This document shows, piece by piece, positions 36,776-46,893 of a stretch of DNA of 64,000 bases. Where the stretch lies: the NCBI GenBank assembly GCA_022702485.1, contig JAJIYY010000004.1, forward strand, positions 1,550,001 to 1,614,000, read 5' to 3'. The notes under the pieces are model-generated. The model saw nothing but the letters and a program-made list of their open reading frames with translations, was not told the origin of the DNA and ran no database searches. The first letter of the stretch is position 1. The number at the start of each line of letters is the position of its first letter. The translations under genes and the position numbers were made by a program. This stretch comes from Simplicillium sp. C3G150-2. Its lineage: Eukaryota > Ascomycota > Sordariomycetes > Hypocreales > Cordycipitaceae.

Positions 36776-37374
36776 CTGTTTGGGACTTGGCTTTGCTGTG
36801 ACTGGGTACCCAAGTACAGTACATTGCCTCAGTCTACAGGGCCCCCCTGTAGTCAAGCACTGGAGAGGAAAAGAAAGAAAAGAAAAAAGGGCCAAAAAAA
36901 AAATATACACCACCACACCACACCACCTACACTTCACACCCCCTGGGCTCCTCTTTTCCACTGCGAGATGGGGAGCTGTCCAGCGCTCTTACTGGTACGG
37001 CGCGGTGCCTGTGGTCTGTGGTGCTCTGCTCGCACGCCAGCCACTCGTCACTCCCCCATCTCCCCTCTCTGCCTTAGCTTCGCCCACACCACATCCACCT
37101 GTAAACCCCCCCGGCACTTTTAGCGGCGCCCACATCAGAGCCCGCTCTGAGAGAGGAGCAAGGTTCCTCTGCAACCACTCACAGCCCAAGGCGAGCAGAC
37201 TGACGGCTTCCCGACGCAGCAGGAGCAGCGAATGGGATCCTCCTCAGTGGCTGCTACAGTACAAGCACCACTCTGCAGGGGAGGTACATCATCCTGCGTC
37301 CACTCTCGCTGTGTGTCTGTACGGTCCTGCAGCCCACCCCAGCCAGCCAGCCCGCCCAGCTTGTTGCAGCTAGG

Positions 37375-37435
37375 CTTGCCTTGCTTTGCTTGCCTGCCCT
37401 GCTTGTCCTGCCTGTCCTGCCCACTCACGTCTCCT
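37375..37435. repeat. Imperfect CCTGC/TTGC repeats
   Basis: Repeated CTTGC and CCTGC units occur just upstream of the long C/T-rich tract of the cyclin promoter. Confidence 0.45.
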
Positions 37436-37449
37436 CTTTCGACTCTGGA

Positions 37450-39377
37450 GCGCTGCGTCCGGGCTGTCTGGTTAAAACTACTCGTCTCCGCCTGTCCTTC
37501 TGCATCCTCTCCTCAATCCTCCTCCTCTCTTCTTTTTCTATCCCACCTCTCCTCCCCTCTCCTCCTCTCCTTTCTCTTTTTTTCTTCCTCTCGTCCATTC
37601 ATTCCCTCATTAGTCTATCTCGTCCTGACCCTGTCACAGTTTGGTCGAGAAAAGCTCCCTCAATCCTCTAATCTATTGGAGCCCCGAGGAGAATTGACTG
37701 ACTACCGCCATCCCTCCCCCCCTCTCTCTCTCCCTCTACTCCTCAAACCCCAGTAGCCGGTCCTATACAGGAATAGAGAGAGCTAGCAGCAGGAGAGCAA
37801 AATTCACAAAAATAGTGGCTTTTGCGGATTTAAAAAGTGATAGAAACGCCTTGACTGGTATTTTCTTTTATCCACTTGGTTGACCTTTCTACGACCGTTT
37901 GGGATTTCTTTCCTCTCTCTGTCTCTTCGCGCCTAAATCTCGCCCTGCCGCCTCAAGAATTCCTCGCCGTGTCGACGCCTGGAATTCGATCCACCCCATC
38001 CTCAACCCACCTTGCTCCCTTGCCTTGGGATCAATCGACCGACCTGACAACCCTTCCCGAGACTAGCTATCTCAGGAACACTCTGATCGGTGTCTCTGCT
38101 GGTCTTGCTTCGGCTGATTTCTGGATCCAGGCACAAGACCACCACTTCGAGGTTTTGTGGTGTTCCAGCATCTCGCTGAAGATTCTCTCCTCACGACGTT
38201 GTTGATTGGCTGGAGCTCTCAAAGCTGTTTGAGCAGATCACGTCAATTGAGTTCAAACTTTGGAGTTGACCGTTCAACCGTTCAAGCCATCCGCCATTTC
38301 GCCAGGACCGAGGCTTCTTGTGTTCTTCTTCCTTTTTGATTAAGATACAAGCCCTTGCCTTCACTCTCTCTTTCCCTTTTTTTTTTTTCCTCTCGTCTTT
38401 TTTCCTCCAGCACTTCGTTCTCGAAGATTGCAGGAAAGGTGACCAGTCACACCCAAATTGTGCCTTTGGTCCCAAGAGTAAGGTATGTCGTGTGGGTACG
38501 ATACCGAGATTGCGTTCTGAGTTCTAATCTGTTGCACCATACAGCTGCATGCCGAGCTCGCCTCTTGCATTCTCTGGCCTACTCTCCTGTCGCGGTCGAT
38601 TTCAATCTCTAGCATTGCATTGTGGGAGACGTTAACTCGTTGGTCCCACCAATCTGAGCCAATTGTCTCATTCGAGCTGCTTCGTCCCTTCTTGGCCTCT
38701 ATTGGTAAGACTACCTCTCACCTAACCACCCTTTGGCCCTCTCTACCCCTTGGCTCGGCGGCGACACCAAACTCTCCATACCAGCCAACACGTCTTTACC
38801 GTCCAAGGGAGCACCACGCCAGGGGTACTGGCGTCTATTCTCTCCTGTTCCCCCGCAGACATTGAATGGCTCGTGTCTCGCCCTGGCGCCACCCAGATAC
38901 CGATGTCGATTTCTACAACACCAAACACGGGTTCATGCTAATGTGTTAAATTCTTTAGAGCCCTTGAAGACGTCTTGAGCTTTAAACAGGCCCTTGTCCG
39001 ACCCCTTGTTCCTGCCTCGACGATTTATCGACTCCTTCGTCCTCCTACATGCTCCTGGCTTCCGTCTCCAGCCACTGTCACTCTTTTTTTCAATTAATTT
39101 CACCCCACGTTCTTTAATATTCTAATATCGTAATTCCTCAGGGCTTGTGGTTCACTCTTTAGTCCACCCTGAGCACACTCTTTATTTCTTTTATTGAAAT
39201 CGTCTCCGACCTACAAGATTCCTGGAGAAGCTTTTATTAGTCCTTCCTTGACTCTCGACAACCACACGCGTGCTCCATCTTCTTATATCACAGGAGCATC
39301 ATTCTTCTATTCAGTTCTCCTCATCTTACACCTTTGGTTGAGGAGAGTCTGGATATACCTTCACTCACATCGCAAAC
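37450..39377 (+). promoter_or_regulatory. Pyrimidine-rich core promoter and long 5' leader of the G1 cyclin
   Basis: A stretch of about 290 nt (37450-37745) is almost entirely C and T on the + strand, the usual mark of fungal transcription start regions. About 1.6 kb of leader then precedes the cyclin ATG. It holds a plausible leader intron (38483-38544: GTATGT donor, TTCTAAT branch, ACAG acceptor). Short upstream ORFs lie at 38903-38941 (12 aa), 38935-38949 (4 aa) and 39049-39117 (22 aa). A perfect ACGCGT is at 39266-39271. A long leader with upstream ORFs would let growth rate set cyclin translation, as is known for yeast CLN3. Confidence 0.5.
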
Positions 39378-40565
39378 ATGGCTTACTATCACAACAATGA
39401 TGACACCTTCTTCATCGAATCCGACGAACCCATGCAGTCGACACTCGACGCCCGCAGTGCTGCCAAGATGTTCGCCCGCCGAAAGCAAGACATCATCGGT
39501 AGTGAGCTCTCTCGCCTCGCCGGTGAAGAGTACCTAGAGGACATCATGCAACACATGAAGCACATGGAGGACGAGACCTTACCCGACGCTAGTCTCATCG
39601 ACATGCAACGTGAGATCCAGTGGTTTATGCGACCCTACCTCATCGACTTCCTCGTCGAAGCCCACGCCGCCTTTGCTCTCCTGCCCGAGACCCTCTTCCT
39701 CACCATCAACCTGCTGGACCGGTACTGCTCTCGAAGAGTGGTATACAAGCAACACTACCAGCTCGTCGGCTGCGCTGCTCTTCTCATTGCTGCCAAGTAC
39801 GGTGACAAGAAGGATCGTGTTCCCCAAATCCATGAGCTCAACAACATGTGCTGTGGACTCTACGATGCAGGCATGTTCACTCAGATGGAGATGCATGTTC
39901 TTAACACCCTCGAATGGACCATCGGCCACCCCACTGTCGACTTCTTCTCCCAGCTCATGGCTGCCGAAGAACAAGATGATGCTGAGGTAGAACACATGGC
40001 ATCGTACCTCTGTGAGATCGCCTTGTACCATCGCGACTTCGTCTCCACCAAGCCATCCATGATGGCTCGTGCCTCGTTGGCTCTTGGACGTGCTATCCTT
40101 GGCCGCCCTGAGGTCAACGACGGCGATTGGGATCACACCGAGAACCTTACCTTGCTGACACTCTCGCAACATCTCCACCAGCCATCTCCCACTCTGGCTC
40201 GCAAGTACTCGACTGCAACCTTGTCTAGAGTTTCCCAGAAATTGACAGACTTCATGGCTGAGCAGGCTGCTATGAGCCGTCGCGCAGCTAACCCACCTAC
40301 TCCCACCGACACTACCTCCAAGCCTGCGGATATCTACAGCACGCCGCAAAAGGGTCACGGTGCTACCATGGGTTTCGAAGGTTACCTGACACCTCCCATC
40401 ACCCCTGATGGAGCTTGCTTTGGAAACAATGCACAGAAGGAGACCTACTCACAGCCACAACCACCTCGTTGCCCCGTAACACCGACACCGCATCAGAGTC
40501 ATGCTGCTGTTTTCTCTCAGGCTCATCAGCCAACTTTCGTTGGGCGTCAAAGCATGCTCCCCTGA
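39378..40565 (+). CDS. G1/S-specific cyclin (Cln/Puc1-like)
   Basis: The protein is 395 aa from a single exon, with an AACATGG start context. A cyclin box covers about residues 60-200: MQREIQWFMRPYLIDFLVEAH, LPETLFLTINLLDRYCSRR, YQLVGCAALLIAAKYGDK and MEMHVLNTLEW all match the fungal G1 cyclin pattern, where the MR-x2-L-x2-W motif of B-type cyclins is modified to MRPYLIDFLVE. A second cyclin fold continues to about 300. The Ser/Thr/Pro-rich tail (TPPITPDG, CPVTPTPHQ) offers Cdk and degron sites typical of unstable G1 cyclins. It would activate the main Cdk at Start. There is no intron, unlike most genes here. Confidence 0.88.
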   Translation: MAYYHNNDDTFFIESDEPMQSTLDARSAAKMFARRKQDIIGSELSRLAGEEYLEDIMQHMKHMEDETLPDASLIDMQREIQWFMRPYLIDFLVEAHAAFALLPETLFLTINLLDRYCSRRVVYKQHYQLVGCAALLIAAKYGDKKDRVPQIHELNNMCCGLYDAGMFTQMEMHVLNTLEWTIGHPTVDFFSQLMAAEEQDDAEVEHMASYLCEIALYHRDFVSTKPSMMARASLALGRAILGRPEVNDGDWDHTENLTLLTLSQHLHQPSPTLARKYSTATLSRVSQKLTDFMAEQAAMSRRAANPPTPTDTTSKPADIYSTPQKGHGATMGFEGYLTPPITPDGACFGNNAQKETYSQPQPPRCPVTPTPHQSHAAVFSQAHQPTFVGRQSMLP

Positions 40566-42669
40566 ATGGGGTTCATTGCAAGCGATGATCACAACCCCAG
40601 CCTTCTCCAGCTCCAATCAACTCGCACATAATACTTCACCCGATTGGAGCCGTCTTCTTGGTCGACTTGACCATCTCCTGCAGCGAGATGTCGTCACAGA
40701 ATGATCTATCGGTTTCTCCTTTTTTTTTAATCTTTGTCATGGCATTTAGCGACTGCTTTTTTACTTCATCTTTTGTTTATTGTTGCATTTTTCTCTTGTT
40801 TTTGTTACAGTCGAAAATTACAGCAAGCTTTCGGCACCAAAAAAAAAAAATGGCACGCGGATCATACCCCATTTCGCATCGTTTTGCATTTCTGCGGCAA
40901 AATAGTCCTGGGCATTTCGAGACTTCTACGGGTTTGAAGCATCATCGCCCCTTGGAGCGGGCGAATACATAGGGCATTGAGCGTACATCTCGAGGCATTG
41001 TTCCTCATCGGGATGTGAGGAGGAAAATAAAACAGGGACCACCAAGAATGGAAATTGGCATATGGAATTACAGGATACCCTTGAGTTGGGCAAGCGGCTC
41101 CGACCCTTTTGAGAAGAAAGGAAGAGCCGTAAAAGGAACAGATGATGGTCGGTGTTAGTCTGATCCCATTCCGGGCTTAGGTGATGTGAGGTCTCTCTTC
41201 ACCTTGAGGAATATTAGAAAAGGGATCTCTTTGTATAACTTCCCTTGAGGGCTGATTATGAGGTGGTATTTGGGAACCTATTGCGGCGCCGGACCCTTGT
41301 GAAAGGGGGAAAGCGATCCCTTTGGTGTAAAACTCCCGATACTAGTCTCCAGTTCCTTGGGGCCTGTGTATGGGTACTTTGTATAACAGACAAGCACAAA
41401 AATCAAAAAAGTCCAAACAAACTCCTATCTTGTGTCACTCAATTAGAGTGTTGTGCAGTACGTACCTGTGACATGGTGTAATGCATGTAATTTCCTATGT
41501 AGAAATGAGCCAGACGCATGACAGCGGAGCCATTGAGAATCTCGATGGCGAGCGAGATAACGTCAAATTGGGCAGCGAAGGCGGGCAGTAATTTTCGGTG
41601 CAGCCAGCCACATGCAACATGGGCATTCTGACATGGTGAACATGACAAGGAGGCTATCGAATCCGATAGTTGCCATGAGCGTGATTGTCGAGAAATGCTC
41701 TGAAATTGAGCATAGAGCACACGGGAGAGACACGAATCCCACTAACGCGGAACATGCGTATGTGGTTCAAGGGACGAGCCGTGGAATTTGACTTGGGTCG
41801 CCTTTGTCCCTTGAATTGGGTACACTAGCGCGGTCCATTGGTATGAGGTTTCTGATGTACCAAGCCCGAAGGTGCTTCCCACCTTTTTTGGCATTGCCAT
41901 TTTAGGAAAGCGAGGGGGTTGGGTGGGACGGGTCGCTCAGGAAAAGGGGAGACTGCTGTGAGTTGGGTGACTAAGCGAGTGTTAGGTAATCTGAAGGGAT
42001 GAGGTGTGAGGCTGGTCTCGGTGCTTCTAAATAAGGATAGGTCGGCCCGTTTTCTTCGAAAGGTGGTGGTGTTGAGTTCAGCTGGTTTGGTTCTGGTCCA
42101 ATTCAGCTCCAATGTCGCTTGCCGGAGGGTTGGTGGTGGAAGGCTGCTTTTGATGACTGGGAGGGTGGATGTTGGCAAATGAAGGGACTTCATGTCGAGG
42201 TCAGAGGAAGTTGAAGACGTCACGGAGTCAACCCAATTGAGACTCCAAAACGACACAATCGAACGAACACGAACACAGTAACGATATAACGCCATCAGAG
42301 CCACATATAAAGGGACATGGTGGACAACAAAAGCCTCGAGATGAAGCGGTGCGGTATGTCCAGGGTAAGTCGACAGAAGTCTACGGCAGGCTAGCCGAAG
42401 AGCAGCCAATGTCCATTGCTCGATGGCAGGTATAACCTTTTCAATGTCGAGATCAAAACGATTACACACCACTGTCCAAAGAATCACATAATCACAGAAC
42501 CGAAGAAAGTTGAAGACATCTTAAGTGCAATTGACGTGAATCTATTTTAAAGCCTCAAGTCCATTTTTTATAATCATCCAGCAAAACAATGCCATCGATA
42601 AAGTAGACGTTTCATCCATAAACATGAAGTCCCCCCCACCGGGCAACTTCACAAGTACGCACTAAGAAC
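40566..42669. other. Convergent intergenic region between the cyclin and S2
   Basis: The cyclin 3' flank is T-rich to about 40850 with an A-run near 40840-40850. A 220-codon open frame on the - strand (42487-41825) starts 183 bp past the S2 stop codon. Its composition is low-complexity and I see no motif, so I do not call it a gene. Confidence 0.35.
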
Positions 42670-43504
42670 TTAGATGCGCTTGCCCTCGCGAAGAGAGTCA
42701 GAGAACTCCTCCAACGGACTGCGGATGAGCTTGGTCTCCTTCCACAAGTTGGGGGTAAGGAATCCGTAGGTGTTGGAGACGGCAACGAAGGTAGCCTTGA
42801 GGGTGTTCTCGAGGGTCTTGGTGGAACCAGCGGAAGAGGTGTAGGCGTCTTCGACACCGGCGAGCTGGAGGAAGCGCTTGACGGCGGGGGAGGCAACAAG
42901 GCCAGTACCACGGGGAGCGGGGATAAGCTATGAGATATGTTAGCGGGCTGATTCCTTTTGATATTTTTGCTGTACACTTGTGTGTTTCGAAAAGGCTTGT
43001 ACATACACGAACGGTGACGGAACCGCACTTGCCGCTCTCCTTGCAAGGCAGGGAGTGAGGCTGACCAAGGTTGGTACCCCAGTAACCTCTACGGACGGGG
43101 ATGACGCTGAGCTTGGCAATGATGATGGCAGCACGGATAGCAGTGGCGACTTCCTTGGAGGTCTTGATACCGAGACCGACGTGACCCTCAGAGTCACCAA
43201 TGATGACAATGGCCTTGAAACGGGTACGCTGACCGGCACGGGTCTGCTTCTGGACGGGCTTGATCTTCATGACCTCGTCCTTGAGCTTGGGCAGGAAGTT
43301 GTCGACAATCTGGTACTCCTTGATGGGGAGAGAGTGAAGGTAGATCTCCTCCATGCTGTTGATCTTGCCGGCCTTTACGAGACGACCGAGCTTGGTGACG
43401 GGTTGCCATTCCTTCTCGTCAGACTTGCCGCCACGACGACCACGGCCGCGACCGCGACCACGTCCACGGGCTCCGAAACCACCGCCTCGTCCGCGATCAG
43501 CCAT
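42670..43504 (-). CDS. RPS2: 40S ribosomal protein S2 (uS5)
   Basis: The protein is 251 aa in two exons (43504-43007, 42927-42670) with a 79-nt phase-0 intron. A Gly/Arg-rich N-terminus (MADRGRGGGFGARGRGRGRG) is a target for arginine methylation in other species. The S5 N-terminal domain (TRFKAIVIIGDSEGHVGLG) and C-terminal domain (PAPRGTGLVASPAVKRFLQL, KATFVAVSNTYGFLTP) follow. It is a small-subunit protein at the mRNA entry site, important for decoding accuracy. The frame is open further upstream, but MADRG is the conserved start. Confidence 0.95.
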
Positions 43505-44055
43505 TGTTGTCGATGTGTTGTTGTTGGGGGGGTTAGGTTGGGTGTTGGGGGTTGTCGAGGGTTGCGAGGAGAGGGAAGATCGTGAGAGTGTGCGTATGGG
43601 TATACTTTTTTGGTGGTTAGCGGGGCCCTTGCGCAGCCAGAGTGGTGGTCCCACAGGTTAATTTTTTTTGTTGCTGTTTGCCTGCAATTGGTGTGCTGGG
43701 GTTAGACGAGCCCTAACGGTGGTGGTGGTGAGTGCCTGATTTCTTAGGTTGGGAAAGAAAAATGGGGCGGCCTTCACCACGGTGAACCTTCACGGTGAGC
43801 GGTGTGGGTCTTGACAATGGACGGCTGGATGGAGATTGTATGGAACTCTGCAGGACACTGTTCGACGTCCAAATAGGCCATATTTTAATGACGCGAATAC
43901 AATTGAATTTGCGTTTATGAATACCAGGGAAAAAATCATTCCACCATGTGGCATCAGAGCTGAATGGAGTGACTAAATCGTACATCGACAACTTCGAAAG
44001 TATATACATATTAAGAGGGTATTCTGTAATCAACAACTGAACTTCCCCGGATCAA
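43505..44055. promoter_or_regulatory. S2 promoter region
   Basis: This lies between the S2 start and the stop of the upstream sulfurtransferase gene. GTTAG (43701-43705) and CTAAC (43713-43717) form an inverted repeat, and CCCTAA at 43711-43716 resembles the Tbf1-type box (TTAGGG on the other strand) found at ribosomal protein promoters of many fungi. That assignment is inference. Confidence 0.4.
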
Positions 44056-45126
44056 CTATTCCGTCTTCAAAATCAAATTATCGCGAGGGGAGATTCTCTG
44101 CGCCCATTCCCTGGCATTATGGTCAGCAATTGCCAGATACAGCTCTTGAATCACATGTACTTACGTCCAGCTTCCATCGTATACTTTGCGCTTGTCGGGT
44201 GAGCCATAGTTCGCAATATCCAGGCCAGTCTCGATTACGCAAGCGGTAACTCCAGATCCACAGCTGGAAATAATAGGCTTGCTCGGGTCAACGCCCTTGC
44301 TCTCGAAGATACCTTTCAACTTCTCTGGTGAAGGATAAGCCTTGGTAGTGGGATCCAGCAATTCGCCAAAGGGAATGCTAATCGATCCAGGCAGATGTCC
44401 AGACGACAGGCCCTCTCGAGGTTCTGGGTCCTTGCCGGTGAAGCGGCCATTCGGTCTCGCATCTAGTACTTGCACACCTTCGGCGCCTTCCTTATTGTGG
44501 TCTTGTGCGACTTCTTTGACGTGATCAAAGTCAGCAACCTTGTCAGCATCCAGCTGGGGAATTGGATACTGGCAACACTCGACATTATAAAGTTCACCAG
44601 ACTCTGTTGGGTAACCCTCGTCAACCCACAGCCGGAAGTTGTTCAAGATATGCACATTTGGGTGGCCAAATATCTTGAATGTCCAGCCCACACGAGGAGC
44701 GCTGAAAATACCCAGTTCTTTGGTATCATATACAACAACGACGTCCTCTTTTCGAATGCCGAGTTCACTCATGGCAGCTGCGAAGTGCTTGGCTTGAGGC
44801 AACATGTGAGGATACGGGCTTCGCTTGTCAATAATTTTGTCCAGGTCAAAGAAACGAGCCTTCGGTATACGCTGCTCGCGGAACACTTGAATGCCGCTCC
44901 TCTCATCGTTGGGCATGAACCATGAGGCGCATACGGGAATGACCCTGGGATCTGTGCTTATGGATGACGGTGGGTTCTTCTTGAGTGCTTCATCGAGCTC
45001 CTTGGGCGTGACAAGGTATGATGAAAAGTTTCGACGACTTGCCATGATGAAGCTGATTCCCTTTGAGCCTATTCCTCTGCCCAGTATTCCTGCCCTAGTT
45101 GCGCGACCAACTACAGCAAATGCCAT
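44056..45126 (-). CDS. Thiosulfate/3-mercaptopyruvate sulfurtransferase (rhodanese, Tum1-like)
   Basis: The protein is 338 aa in two exons (45126-44165, 44110-44056) with a 54-nt intron that splits the codon before EWAQRISPRDN. The N-terminus is basic and hydrophobic without acids (VGRATRAGILGRGIG; ASRRNFSSYL), a likely mitochondrial targeting sequence, with a second in-frame ATG at MASRRNF that could give a cytosolic form. Tandem rhodanese domains follow: an inactive N-terminal one (ARFFDLDKIID, VVVYDTKELGIFSAPR) and an active C-terminal one with VLDARPNGRF, SGHLPGSISIPF and the catalytic cysteine in SSCGSGVTAC (about residue 288). The CGSGVTA loop is of the mercaptopyruvate-sulfurtransferase type. 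Yeast Tum1 feeds sulfur into Uba4/Urm1 tRNA thiolation. Confidence 0.9.
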
Positions 45127-45716
45127 GGCTCACTGAGATGATCGTCGTTGAGAGTTTCCGGTTGGCCGTTGCAGCACCGATGTCCCTCAGCCGCGGTATG
45201 GTGTGAGTAGCTGATGCAGCTACAGTAAATAGCCGCAACTGTGAAACAATAAATGAGAAAGATTTTAACAAAAGCCCAACATGAGATGCAATTCTTACCA
45301 GAAAGCCAGTGATAAGAGTCAGAGCCAAGAGGGTTGATGTCAGTGTGCGGGGGTGAAAGAGCTGCCTATGGCGCGGTGGTTGGAGCTGTCCCGTCATTTC
45401 CCTGCTGTATTTTTGGGGAGCTTCTGACAACGCCGGCGGGCGGATGGAGACCTCGTGGCCTCAGGAACGTGCTGGGCTTGGAGGAGCTTGGGCCCGCTGG
45501 AGTGCGCTGTAAGTGGGACGCGGAGCACCTGAGAGCGCGCCGCTCGGGGTACAGCGATAGTGCATCTACTGTAGATACCTGTCTAGCCAGCTTACTGGCT
45601 CACATACGCGACGCGCTCATTCAAACACTACCATATCGTAACACCGAGCTATATCAGCCGCCAAGAAACAGCAGCGCTAACATAACGCCTACATTTTGCC
45701 TTTTCATACTCAAAAT
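45127..45716. other. Divergent promoter region between the sulfurtransferase and APC11
   Basis: About 590 bp separates the two start codons. I see no gene and no motif that I can assign. Confidence 0.4.
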
Positions 45717-46161
45717 ATGAAAGTCACAATCAAAGAGTGGAATACAGTCGCCACCTGGCGCTGGGATATCCCCGAAGACGACGTATGCGGCATCTGCCAA
45801 GTTCACTTCGACGGAACCTGTCCAACATGCAAATATCCAGGAGATGATTGCAGTTTATGTACGTTTAACAGAGGGAAATGAATCGGGACGATTTCGAGGT
45901 TGACTTCAAAACACAGTATCCGGAAAATGCGGCCACAACTTCCACATGGTACTGAGCCGCGATATCTCACCGGAAAACTTCTTGCTGACAGTTTTCTAGC
46001 ATTGTATCATGGAGTGGATTAAACAAGACTCAGCCAAGGGACAGTGCCCCATGTGCCGACAACGTAAGTTAACGTTCCGCTCTTATTTCAATAGCTTCGC
46101 TGACCAGAAAGCTTTCGAATGGATTGACCAAGGCAACGAACAGCTCCCACAGGCCGACTGA
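45717..46161 (+). CDS. APC11: Anaphase-promoting complex subunit 11 (RING-H2)
   Basis: The protein is 95 aa in four exons (45717-45858, 45917-45948, 46000-46063, 46112-46161) with introns of 48-58 nt. It is the catalytic RING-H2 subunit of the anaphase-promoting complex and pairs with Apc2. The whole Zn-ligand set is visible: CGICQ, CPTCKYPGDDC, GKCGHNFHMHC and QCPMCRQ, and the N-terminus MKVTIKEWNTVATWRWDI matches the family. Length is normal for fungi. The last acceptor (AAAG at 46111) was chosen because the CCAG five bases earlier would break the frame; the tail then reads CRQPFEWIDQG. An E2 of the type that works with this RING is encoded at about 14.6-15.2 kb. Confidence 0.92.
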
Positions 46162-46893
46162 TTCGCCAGCCCGAGAGCACATCACATCAGGATTTGCTAT
46201 TTATGGGTCTACATCCGATAAATTATGCTGTTCGCTCAAATGGCACCGCCGCAGCTATACGCCCAGCTAGCCAAACAACACTGTAGACCAGAGCAAACCG
46301 TCAATCCAGAGACGTTCCAAGTCTGCGGCTCCAAACTTTGCCAACCTCGGTGGCGATCAACTTTCATCGCCTACGGAACTGTTGCAGCTTTGTTGGCTTT
46401 GGGGGACTCAAAACGGGACACGAAAGTGAAGCACTGGCGCTTGGGGATATGGCTTGGAATACGTGAAAAGGTCAAGCGCAGAGCTTCGAAGGCAACGAGG
46501 CTCTCAGAACCGAAATGTGTCATTCCTCACGAGCGATGGCTGCGTAGCTAAATCCAGAGTATATGTTCGCTTCGTCCAATGCTGAAGATGCATTGAGATG
46601 CTTTAGGCTCATTGAGCAAACTCGGCGGGTTCCCTGGTAGCCCATGTCTTCAGCTGCCTTTGCTTAGATTGTTCGCGGAAAAGTAGTCACAGCGCGCAAG
46701 GTAAAAATAGGGTAGAATTAATCGGAGACTTCCCTATATCAACATAGTCAAATGCCCAACATACCTCTTGTCGATTACTCTGCATCCTCTACCCTGGTTC
46801 AGATGTGGAGAGTTGCCAGCCTTTCATCGCTGAACAACAACCTTCCCGAGGCCGAATGTTACCTCAATCTCACCGTCATACAAAAGGTCAAAA
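46162..46893. other. Intergenic region
   Basis: A 108-codon open frame at 46225-46551 has no recognisable motif and probably is not a gene. The rest looks like ordinary flanking DNA. Confidence 0.35.

Larger units (their letters stand above)
24599..37449. other. Gene desert of about 12.8 kb
   Basis: Neither strand shows a recognisable protein, tRNA, rRNA or transposase across this stretch. The longest open frames are about 120-136 codons, carry no motif and overlap one another antisense. Base composition by eye is mixed rather than strongly AT-rich, arguing against RIP-degraded transposons. A poly-T run lies at about 24898-24912. GTAC-W-GTAC-type motifs recur, with ACGCGT at 27816-27821 and 34831-34836 and a CGAACGCGTTCG palindrome at 36764-36775. 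It ends in the promoter of the G1 cyclin, so cis-regulatory or long non-coding RNA function is the leading guess. Confidence 0.5.

Noticed and set aside
24599..37449. Degenerate transposon or RIP-mutated repeats as explanation for the gene desert
   Set aside because: No terminal repeats, no integrase or transposase fragments, and composition by eye is not strongly AT-rich; a computed RIP index would settle it.
39579..40358. 259-codon antisense frame inside the cyclin gene
   Set aside because: It mirrors the codon bias of the cyclin on the other strand and has no motif.
41825..42487. 220-codon open frame on the - strand downstream of S2
   Set aside because: Starts 183 bp after the S2 stop, has no motif, and its Ser/Thr/Pro/Arg bias looks like chance reading of non-coding DNA.
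46225..46551. 108-codon open frame between APC11 and the broken oxidase
   Set aside because: No motif or homologue I recognise; composition does not resemble neighbouring genes.
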